From the NCBI GenBank assembly GCA_017466405.1, contig JAFTUF010000030.1, positions 62,001 to 126,000 on the forward strand: a DNA stretch of 64,000 nucleotides. The letters are read 5' to 3'. Position 1 is the stretch's first letter; each line of letters starts with the position of its first letter. This DNA comes from Bacteroidales bacterium (GTDB lineage Bacteria > Bacteroidota > Bacteroidia > Bacteroidales > F082). A program made the position numbers and the translations under genes. The notes beneath the pieces were generated by a model. It saw only the letters and a list, made by a program, of their open reading frames with translations, was not told the origin of the DNA and did not search any database. Shown here piece after piece: positions 51,755-59,875 of the stretch.

Positions 51755-54700
51755 ATGAATATCAGGACATTCATCGACCGACCTATTTTCGCCGGTGTCA
51801 TCTCTGTGATAATAGTATTATTAGGTCTCATCTGTCTCGTCGGACTTCCTGTCGAGCAGTTTCCAGAGATTGCACCACCTACCGTAAGCGTGTCAGCGAA
51901 CTACGCCGGAGCTAATGCCGAGACCGTTCAGAACAGCGTCGTCGTGCCTTTGGAAGAAGCCATCAACGGTGTGGAAGACATGATGTATATGACATCATCG
52001 GCTAACAACAACGGCTCCGCCAACATTCAGATTTATTTCCGTCAAGGAACGAACGCCGACATGGCGACAGTCAACGTTCAGAACCGTATCGCATCGGCGC
52101 AAGGTTTATTGCCTGCAGAGGTAACTCGTAGCGGTGTCTCCGTTAAGAAAAGACAGACAAGCCGTATTAAAGTTCTCGCTGTATATAGTCCAGACGATTC
52201 TTTCGACGAGAGATTCATAAGCAATTATTTAAAAATCAATATCGAGCCACGTCTGTCACGTATCGCTGGCGTCGGTGAAGTCGATGTCAGAGGTGCCGAC
52301 TACTCACTCCGTATCTGGTTAGATCCAGCCAAGATGGCGAAATATTCTCTGATACCTTCCGACATCACAGCTGTTTTAGCAGAACAAAATCTCGAGGCTG
52401 CGACAGGAACTCTCGGCGCAGATTCCGAGAATACTTTCCGTTATACCTTAAAATATAGAGGTCGCTACGACAAAGAAGAAGACTACGCCAATATGGTCAT
52501 TCGCGCCGATAACGACGGTACTTTATTAAGGCTCAAAGACGTAGGAACAGTAGAATTAGGTTCAAGAAGCTATGACTATATCGGTAAAGTAAACGGACAT
52601 CCTGGAACAACATTGATGATTTCTCAGACTTCAGGTTCCAACGCCAATGAAATCATCGACGCCATCGACAAGGAAGTGGAAGAGATTCGTAAGACATTAC
52701 CTAAAGGAATCGAAATCGTTGACTTGATGAGTACCAAAGACTTCTTGGATGCTTCTATCGACAACGTCATCGAGACACTCATATTGGCGGTTATCTTAGT
52801 TATCTTAATCGTTTATATATTCTTACAGAGTTTCCGTTCCACCTTCATCCCAGCAATTGCAATTGTGGTGTCGCTCATCGGAACATTCGCATTCTTGATG
52901 GTAGCGGGATTCAGTCTCAACATGATTACACTCTTCGCTTTGGTGCTCGTCATCGGTACTGTCGTTGACAATGCAATCGTTGTAGTTGAGGCAGTACAAG
53001 CCAAATTCGACGCAGGTTACACATCACCATACAAAGCAACCATCGATGCTATGCAAGGCATCTCCAACGCATTGATTGCTACTACATTCGTATTCATGGC
53101 GGTGTTTATCCCAGTATGTTTCATGGGCGGAACGACAGGTACATTCTACACGCAATTCGGTCTTACGATGGCCGTCGCTGTAGGTATCTCACTCATCAAC
53201 TCCATCACATTAAGTCCGGCATTGTGCGCGTTATTGATGCAGCCTTACGTCATAAGAGAAGACGGAAGCATGTCGTTCTCAACACGTTTCCACATTGTCT
53301 TCGATGCTGGTTTCCAAGGCGTTGTCAAGAAATATCAAAAAGGCGTCCTCTTCATGTTTAAAAACAAATGGTTGTCGGTGATATTAGTCATCGTTGCTCT
53401 CGGAGGACTTTTCTATATGCTCGAGCACACAAAGACAGGTCTCGTTCCAAAAGAAGATATGGGTTCAATAAACATTGACGTTCAGACACCTCCAGGAACC
53501 AACTTAGGAGAGACAGTGCGCGTCATGGAATTGATAGCATCACGCTTAGACGAGATTCCACAGATTGAATCATATTCTTATACAACAGGTTACGGAATGA
53601 TGAGCGGCGCAGGTCCTTCATGCGGAGGTTTCACCATACGTCTCAAGCCTTGGGATCAACGTCCTGAAATAGAAGACAATATCGACTATGTAATGGAAGA
53701 TATCTATGCAAAGACATCCGACATCACTTCGGCAAAGATAATTGTCTTCACCCGCGGTATGATTCCTGGATACGGAGCAAGTAGCGGTTTTGAAGTTCAT
53801 ATCCAAGACCAGAAAGGCGGCAAACTCGAAGACTTACAGAAAATCACCAACGACATCATCGCTGCCTTAAACGAGAGACCAGAAATCAGCAGAGCATCAA
53901 CATCTTTCGATACTAAATATCCGCAATATCTTTTGGAAGTCGATGCTGCAAGATGTAAACGTAACGGCGTCTCCCCTGGTGATGTTTTGAATGTTATGGC
54001 GGGTTATGTAGGCGGAAGTTACGCTTCAAATATGAACCGATTCTCAAAATTATACCGCGTCATGGTACAAGCATCCGCAGAACATCGTCTCGACACAGAA
54101 TCGCTCAACAATATGTTCGTACGCAACAAAAACGGAGAGATGTCGCCTATAGGACAATACGTTACATTGACACGCGTCTATGGACCGCAATCAATCTCAC
54201 GTTTCAACCTCTTCTCATCAATACAAATCAACGGACAAGCAGCGGCAGGATATTCATCAGGCGAGGCAATTCAAGCTGTGAGAGAAGTCACCGACGAATA
54301 TTTGCCAGCAGGCTACGGTTATGAATTCGGCGGAATGTCGAGAGAAGAAGCATCAACAGGAAGCTCAACAGCGATAATATTTGTTATATGTATCGTATTC
54401 ATCTACCTGATACTTTGCGCTTTATACGAAAGCATCTTCATACCTATCGTGGTTATCTTGTCAGTACCGTTTGGACTTGCAGGTAGTTTCTTATTCGCCA
54501 ATATGTTCGGATTAGAGAACAACATCTACTTACAAATCGGACTTTTGATGCTGATAGGATTGTTAGCAAAGACCGCAATTTTGATTACAGAATACGCTTC
54601 AGCAAGAAGAGCAGAAGGAATGTCGATACCAATGGCAGCCATGTCGGCAGCGAAGGCTAGATTAAGAGCTATCTTAATGACTTCATTGACAATGGTATTC

Positions 54701-54889
54701 GGTATGCTACCAATGATGTTCGCCACTGGCGTAGGCGCTAACGGCAACATCTCAATCGGAGTTGGTACAGTAGGCGGAATGCTCATCGGAACGATAGCAC
54801 TTCTGTTTGTCGTGCCAGTCTTATTCATCATCTTTAGAAACATAGAAGAAAAAGTAATGCCTCAAAGAAACAAGGAGTTAGAATCATGA
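51755..54889 (+). CDS. RND multidrug efflux pump, HAE1/AcrB family
   Basis: 1044 residues from MNIRTFIDRPIFAGVISV, preceded by an exact GGAGG Shine-Dalgarno at 51741-51745, uncommon in this genome. Twelve transmembrane helices and two large periplasmic loops; proton relay pair in helix 4 (FALVLVIGTVVDNAIVVVEA) and the downstream Lys region (GLLAKTAILITEYASA). It exports hydrophobic compounds and drugs in trimers. The start follows the adaptor stop closely and its end overlaps the channel gene by 4 bp. Confidence 0.96.
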   Translation: MNIRTFIDRPIFAGVISVIIVLLGLICLVGLPVEQFPEIAPPTVSVSANYAGANAETVQNSVVVPLEEAINGVEDMMYMTSSANNNGSANIQIYFRQGTNADMATVNVQNRIASAQGLLPAEVTRSGVSVKKRQTSRIKVLAVYSPDDSFDERFISNYLKINIEPRLSRIAGVGEVDVRGADYSLRIWLDPAKMAKYSLIPSDITAVLAEQNLEAATGTLGADSENTFRYTLKYRGRYDKEEDYANMVIRADNDGTLLRLKDVGTVELGSRSYDYIGKVNGHPGTTLMISQTSGSNANEIIDAIDKEVEEIRKTLPKGIEIVDLMSTKDFLDASIDNVIETLILAVILVILIVYIFLQSFRSTFIPAIAIVVSLIGTFAFLMVAGFSLNMITLFALVLVIGTVVDNAIVVVEAVQAKFDAGYTSPYKATIDAMQGISNALIATTFVFMAVFIPVCFMGGTTGTFYTQFGLTMAVAVGISLINSITLSPALCALLMQPYVIREDGSMSFSTRFHIVFDAGFQGVVKKYQKGVLFMFKNKWLSVILVIVALGGLFYMLEHTKTGLVPKEDMGSINIDVQTPPGTNLGETVRVMELIASRLDEIPQIESYSYTTGYGMMSGAGPSCGGFTIRLKPWDQRPEIEDNIDYVMEDIYAKTSDITSAKIIVFTRGMIPGYGASSGFEVHIQDQKGGKLEDLQKITNDIIAALNERPEISRASTSFDTKYPQYLLEVDAARCKRNGVSPGDVLNVMAGYVGGSYASNMNRFSKLYRVMVQASAEHRLDTESLNNMFVRNKNGEMSPIGQYVTLTRVYGPQSISRFNLFSSIQINGQAAAGYSSGEAIQAVREVTDEYLPAGYGYEFGGMSREEASTGSSTAIIFVICIVFIYLILCALYESIFIPIVVILSVPFGLAGSFLFANMFGLENNIYLQIGLLMLIGLLAKTAILITEYASARRAEGMSIPMAAMSAAKARLRAILMTSLTMVFGMLPMMFATGVGANGNISIGVGTVGGMLIGTIALLFVVPVLFIIFRNIEEKVMPQRNKELES

Positions 54890-56238
54890 AAAAGATATTA
54901 ATCCCTATTATATTATTACTCGTCATCGCGACAAACAGCTGTAGTCTTTATAAAGACTTCGAACGTCCCGACATCACTTTCGTTGACAGTCTATATAACA
55001 GAATCCCTTCAGCAGATGACTATGAATCAATAGCTTCACTCACATGGAGAGAATTGTTTGTCGACACACTTCTTCAAGATTGGATTGAAGTAGGTTTGAA
55101 AAACAATACCGATTTAGAGATAGCACGTTTGAAAGTAGAACAAGCTGAGACTACGCTAAAGAGTTCTAAATTAGCATTTTATCCCAATATCTCATTTACG
55201 GCACAAGCCAACGCAAACAGCAACGGTTTCAATTACAGCCTCACTCCTACCGCATCATGGGAATTAGACATATTTGGAAAACTTCATAACACAAAAGAAG
55301 GAGCAAAAGCAGCATTGGCATCAACAGAAGCATACCAACAAGCCGTTGAAACCCAGCTCATAGCAACAATCGCCGACTCATATTACACGCTCCTTATGCT
55401 CGATGAACAATTGGACATCAGCAAGAGAACACTCAAGACTTGGGAAGAAAACATCAGAACATTGTCGGCATTAAAGAGAGCCGGAAAGACCAACGAGGCT
55501 GCTGTTCTTCAAGCTAAGGCTAACAAAGTCAATGTCGAAGCTTCTATTTTAACATTACAAGAACGTATCATTGAACAAGAAAATTCGTTATCTGCATTAT
55601 TAGGACTCGTGCCACAAGAATTAGAACGCGGCGTTTTGTCAGAGCAAATATTTCCAGACACATTATTAATGGGACTTCCACTTTCGAGTCTCATCAACCG
55701 TCCTGACGTAAGACAAGCAGAATATCAATTAGTTGAAGCATATTACGCCACTAATGTAGCACGTTCATACTTCTACCCTAGCATCACTTTAAGCGGCAAT
55801 GCAGGCTGGTCAGGAACTAGCGGAAACATTGGTAATCCTGGCGATTGGATCTTCAACGCAGTAGGCTCTTTGATGCAGCCTATCTTCAATCAAGGAAAGA
55901 ACAAAGCGAGACTGAAGATTAGCGAGTCGCAACAACAAGAAGCCTTGCTTAATTTCAAGCAGACATTGTTAGACGCAGGAACGGAAGCCAACAACGCATT
56001 AGTATCGTGGCAGACAGCACGTAAGAGATTGGACAGCGACAAGTTACAGATTATGTATTTAAAAGGAGCCGTCATGAATACGCAGCTTCTTATGAAAAAC
56101 GGACAAGCCGATTATCTTGAAGTATTGACAGCGCAAAAGAATCTCTTGCAAGCAGAGCTCACAGGAACTAACGATAAATTTATTGAGATACAAAGTGTTA
56201 TTTCATTGTATCACGCATTAGGAGGAGGAAGAGAGTAA
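54886..56238 (+). CDS. RND efflux outer-membrane channel (TolC/NodT-like)
   Basis: 450 residues. Lipoprotein signal with VIATNSCSLYKDF. Two structural repeats typical of outer-membrane efflux proteins: TDLEIARLKVEQAETTLKSS, SWELDIFGKLHNTKEGAKAA, RPDVRQAEYQLVEAYYATNV and PIFNQGKNKARLKISESQQQ. It completes the tripartite pump. ATGA overlap with the pump gene indicates translational coupling. Confidence 0.94.
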   Translation: MKKILIPIILLLVIATNSCSLYKDFERPDITFVDSLYNRIPSADDYESIASLTWRELFVDTLLQDWIEVGLKNNTDLEIARLKVEQAETTLKSSKLAFYPNISFTAQANANSNGFNYSLTPTASWELDIFGKLHNTKEGAKAALASTEAYQQAVETQLIATIADSYYTLLMLDEQLDISKRTLKTWEENIRTLSALKRAGKTNEAAVLQAKANKVNVEASILTLQERIIEQENSLSALLGLVPQELERGVLSEQIFPDTLLMGLPLSSLINRPDVRQAEYQLVEAYYATNVARSYFYPSITLSGNAGWSGTSGNIGNPGDWIFNAVGSLMQPIFNQGKNKARLKISESQQQEALLNFKQTLLDAGTEANNALVSWQTARKRLDSDKLQIMYLKGAVMNTQLLMKNGQADYLEVLTAQKNLLQAELTGTNDKFIEIQSVISLYHALGGGRE

Positions 56239-56266
56239 TATAATTTTGCCACTTTTCCAAGATTTT

Positions 56267-57241
56267 TCACAGAACTTCCCAGTGACCTCCTTTGGCGCCT
56301 CCAACTCTTGATATCAAACCATCATTTTTAAGTTGGCGTAAAACTTTTTTAACACCACTCTCCGATAATCCTATCAAATCTTGCAATTCTTTAATTGTTA
56401 TCTTAGGATTAGCAGTGAGGGCGTTAAGGATTTTCTGGTTACTTTTCTGGTTACTTTTCTGGTTACTTTCATACATTTCATTCAAAGAAGAAAGGATACA
56501 TTTAAGCATAAAAGTAATAAAGATTGTACTATCACCTTTTTTATCGCACAGAGCAATAGCTTTGTAATAATCTTGCTGATATTCCTTAACGATTGTCTCT
56601 ACAGGAAGCCACGCAAATAATGGTTTCCAGCGCATTAGCAACAATGTTTGCCACAAACGTCCCATTCTGCCATTACCATCAGAAAACGGATGAATGAACT
56701 CGAACTCATAATGAAACACGCAGCTACGAATTAAAGGATGTACTTTAGTACTTTTCACCCACAACAACAAATCTCGAATAAGATATGGAACACGCGTTGG
56801 AGGAGGTGCCATGTGAATGCACCTTTGTCCGTCGAATACACCAACACCGTCACTACGATATTTACCATTCTCTTTGATTAATCCAGAAGTCATTATGCCA
56901 TGTGCTTTAAGAAGATCCTTTTCTTTATACGGGTCTAATTCAAAAAGAAGGTTATAAGCATCAATAGCATTTGTTACTTCCTTTATTTCATCAGGTGCAC
57001 CCAAAACTCTCTTACCATCCATAATGGCTGTCACCTGCTCTATTGTCATAGAATTATTCTCAATTGCCAACGAAGAATGAATTGTTCTAATACGATTTTG
57101 TTTCCGCAACATAGGAGCGGATAATTTTTCATCATTAACATTCATCTTACCCAACATCTCAGCAATTTCTGCAACAAGAGATGTTATTTCATCTGTCACC
57201 GTAAAAGGCGGGATATAAGAAGGTTCTTTAGATTTGCTCAT
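56267..57241 (-). CDS. Fic family protein (predicted AMPylator)
   Basis: 324 residues. The Fic core motif is canonical, HPFSDGNGRMGR. An N-terminal helix with SSLAIENNS fits the class II inhibitory motif S/TxxxE(G/N) that blocks ATP, suggesting autoinhibition. The C-terminal winged helix (IKELQDLIGLSESGVKKVLR) could bind DNA. Between them is a tandem SNQK tetrapeptide repeat (three units from a 12-bp DNA repeat, 56438-56472) that may vary in number. Fic enzymes transfer AMP or another nucleotide to a Ser, Thr or Tyr of a target; the target is unknown. No Fic antitoxin gene flanks it. Confidence 0.93.
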   Translation of the reverse strand: MSKSKEPSYIPPFTVTDEITSLVAEIAEMLGKMNVNDEKLSAPMLRKQNRIRTIHSSLAIENNSMTIEQVTAIMDGKRVLGAPDEIKEVTNAIDAYNLLFELDPYKEKDLLKAHGIMTSGLIKENGKYRSDGVGVFDGQRCIHMAPPPTRVPYLIRDLLLWVKSTKVHPLIRSCVFHYEFEFIHPFSDGNGRMGRLWQTLLLMRWKPLFAWLPVETIVKEYQQDYYKAIALCDKKGDSTIFITFMLKCILSSLNEMYESNQKSNQKSNQKILNALTANPKITIKELQDLIGLSESGVKKVLRQLKNDGLISRVGGAKGGHWEVL

Positions 57242-57394
57242 TGGTTTCCTTAATATTATCTTACAAAGATAAGAAAAAGAGTAATGACAAAGGCCAAAGA
57301 CTAAAGATTTTTTGAAGAAAAATGAGATGAAAATATCATCATTATTTTTTCCATAAACCTAAAAAATTAATGTAAAAACATCAAGATTTTTCCT

Positions 57395-57402
57395 TATCTT
57401 TG
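57395..57402 (+). promoter_or_regulatory. -7 box of the 57413 gene
   Basis: TATCTTTG, 10 bp before the ATG, giving a nearly leaderless transcript; -33 unclear. Confidence 0.45.
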
Positions 57403-57412
57403 TGGCAAGAAG

Positions 57413-57787
57413 ATGAAAAAATCGTCGAAATATATAATACTCATTATCACACTCTTTGCTATCTTATATTGCAAAGGTGAAATGGTTTCGCCGAAAGATA
57501 ATATCCCAGAATTGATTAAACAACTTGCTGCAGAGACAGAATCGCTCTCAACAGATTTTCCAGATTCGTGCAACGCACAACTAATCAACTTCACAAACTC
57601 ACAATCCTTAAACAAAAGCACATTACGACGCGACAATAGCCAGCGTCATCTTTCATACCTATTAAAAGTTAATAAGACAGCTTTCGAAAAAGTGTCTTAT
57701 TGTATAATCAACAAATCTACATTAAAACAATCCCTATCTTCCGAACCAACTCATCGCCTGATAAGTCTCGGAAAACTAATTATTTGA
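57413..57787 (+). CDS. Secreted hypothetical protein
   Basis: 124 residues. A hydrophobic N-terminus (MKKSSKYIILIITLFAILYC) looks like a signal or a lipobox-like sequence ending at Cys20. The remainder is Ser/Asn/Thr-rich, with NSQSLNKSTLRRDNSQRHLS and two further Cys, and has no recognised domain. A TATCTTTG box immediately upstream supports expression. It may be real but fast-evolving; I do not recognise a family. Confidence 0.55.
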   Translation: MKKSSKYIILIITLFAILYCKGEMVSPKDNIPELIKQLAAETESLSTDFPDSCNAQLINFTNSQSLNKSTLRRDNSQRHLSYLLKVNKTAFEKVSYCIINKSTLKQSLSSEPTHRLISLGKLII

Positions 57788-57941
57788 TAAAGAATTGAAA
57801 GTGACACATCAATTACACCTATATATTATTAAACTGTAATTGCTGCGTCTCTAAATGTGAGTTAATTAATAAACTTTCAACTCACAACCTCCAACTTTAT
57901 AACTACTCTAAACTATTAACAATAAACAATAAACTTTAAAA

Positions 57942-59696
57942 ATGGGTATATTACAAATCTTCACATTATTAGGAGCATTGGGTATGTTCCTCTACGGAAT
58001 GAATTTAATGAGTTCCGGCTTACAAAAAGCAGCTGGCGATAGACTCCGCGGCTTGCTGTCAGCAATGACATCTAATCCTTTCAAAGGTGTACTCACCGGT
58101 TTAGGAATCACATCAGTAATACAATCGTCGAGCGCCACTACCGTCATGGTAGTCAGCTTCGTCAATGCAGGACTTCTTACCTTAGCACAAGCTATCAGCG
58201 TCATCATGGGCGCCAACATCGGTACTACGGTGACAGCTTGGTTAGTGTCGTGGCTCGGTTTCAAAGCCGACATCTCTATCCTCACAGTTCCGCTGATGGC
58301 GTTGGGTTTCATCATGTCAATCTCAAAGAAAAGCCAAAGAAGAAACATCTCCGAACTTATCGTAGGTTTCTCACTCCTCTTCTTAGGTCTTTCTCTAATG
58401 AAAAACTCCGTCCCTGACTTACAACAAACTCCAGAAGTTCTTTCATTCATTCAAGGCTGGCAAGGTCACGGATTCGGATCTGTCATAATATTCCTTTTGT
58501 TTGGAACAATATTAACACTCGTATTACAATCATCGAGCGCAACGATGGCTTTGACACTCATCATGTTAAATATGGGATGGATTAGATTCGACATGGCTTG
58601 TGCTATGGTTCTTGGTGAAAACATCGGTACTACAATCACAGCTAATATAGCAGCCGCCGTCGGTAACACCTCCGCCAAGAGATCAGCGTTGGCTCACACC
58701 GTATTTAACGTATTCGGTGTGATTTGGGCGCTCATCACCTTCCCATTCTTCCTTAGATTCATCGGTTTCATAACAGAAAATCTCTTCGGCGTGCCGAATC
58801 CTGCTTCAGAAGGCTTCGTCGTTGAAGTATCTAAAGACGCCGACGGCAATATGTTACAGAGCGACTCACAGACAGCAGCGCTCTACGGACTTTCAATGCT
58901 GCACACTCTCTTCAACACAATCAACACACTCATTCTTATATGGTTAATTCCTGTTATAGAGAAAATTGTATGCACTATTATCAAGGAATCGAAGAATCAA
59001 GAGAACGAGAATTTCCGTCTCAAATATATCTCCGCAGGTCCTATGGCAACGCCAGAACTCGCATCAGAACAAGCACTCGACGAGATAATCCATTTCGCTC
59101 AGATCTCAAAGAACGGAATGCTCTACGCTAAAGACGCTATCAACGAAAACGACAGCGATAAATTTGAAACATTGAGAGAGAAACTCGTTAAATATGAAGA
59201 AATTGCAGACCGCATCGAACACGAAATAGCTGTTTTCCTTAACGCGCTCTCTGCAGAGGAAATAAGCCAAAGTACCTCTGTAAAAGTCAAGGCTTTGTAC
59301 AAGATAATCGGCGAACTCGAGTCGTTGGGCGACTCTGGCGAGACAATAAGCCGCATTCTTTCTAGAAAGAATATCCACAACAAGAAATTCGATGCTGAGA
59401 CTATCAAGAAACTCAACAATATGGCTGATTATATCCTCAACGCATACGACGTTATGATTGAGAATCTTAACGCTGCCAAAAACAGCGCGCTCTCCGAGAT
59501 TTCCAACGCATACAACGCTGAAGACCGCATCAACAGTCTCAGAAACAACCTCCGCGATGCTGAAATCGAAGACATCGAAAACGGAAGCAAAAACTATCAG
59601 ACAAGCGTCTATTACATGGATATCGTCAATGAGATGGAAAGAATGGGCGACTTTATGATCAACGTATCTCAAGATTTAGAAAGAGCTTTTAAATAG
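57942..59696 (+). CDS. Na/Pi cotransporter family protein with PhoU-like domain
   Basis: 584 residues. Two inverted PNaS repeats carry the family's QSSSAT motifs (SVIQSSSATTVMVVSFVNAG and LVLQSSSATMALTLIMLNMG), each followed by a GxNIGTT loop (GANIGTTVTAWL, GENIGTTITANI). A C-terminal cytoplasmic PhoU-like four-helix region starts at about residue 370. It couples Na+ to phosphate or a related anion. An F7 repeat starts at the stop codon; a terminator follows at 59752. Confidence 0.94.
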   Translation: MGILQIFTLLGALGMFLYGMNLMSSGLQKAAGDRLRGLLSAMTSNPFKGVLTGLGITSVIQSSSATTVMVVSFVNAGLLTLAQAISVIMGANIGTTVTAWLVSWLGFKADISILTVPLMALGFIMSISKKSQRRNISELIVGFSLLFLGLSLMKNSVPDLQQTPEVLSFIQGWQGHGFGSVIIFLLFGTILTLVLQSSSATMALTLIMLNMGWIRFDMACAMVLGENIGTTITANIAAAVGNTSAKRSALAHTVFNVFGVIWALITFPFFLRFIGFITENLFGVPNPASEGFVVEVSKDADGNMLQSDSQTAALYGLSMLHTLFNTINTLILIWLIPVIEKIVCTIIKESKNQENENFRLKYISAGPMATPELASEQALDEIIHFAQISKNGMLYAKDAINENDSDKFETLREKLVKYEEIADRIEHEIAVFLNALSAEEISQSTSVKVKALYKIIGELESLGDSGETISRILSRKNIHNKKFDAETIKKLNNMADYILNAYDVMIENLNAAKNSALSEISNAYNAEDRINSLRNNLRDAEIEDIENGSKNYQTSVYYMDIVNEMERMGDFMINVSQDLERAFK

Positions 59697-59751
59697 AATC
59701 TGAGAATTTTAAAAAACTGAAAATCTGAGAAATTCATAAATCTCTAAATAA

Positions 59752-59788
59752 AAAAGTCGCTGCCTCGATTGAAGCAGCGACTTTTGTT
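59752..59788. terminator. Terminator after the Na/Pi cotransporter
   Basis: aaaagtcgctgc (59752-59763) pairs perfectly with gcagcgactttt (59774-59785), then TTTG. Confidence 0.92.
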
Positions 59789-59805
59789 TGTAAGACATTT
59801 GGACT

Positions 59806-59863
59806 TGTAGAGACGTACCAATTACACCTAAAAAAATTAACAATATGTAATTGTTGCGTCTCT
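59806..59863. repeat. F2 hairpin repeat, copy i
   Basis: gagacgtaccaattaca opposite tgtaattgttgcgtctc with the conserved attaacaatat loop; sits between two convergent genes. A related, eroded copy h is at 57801-57853. Confidence 0.8.
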
Positions 59864-59875
59864 TTGGATTTCGTC

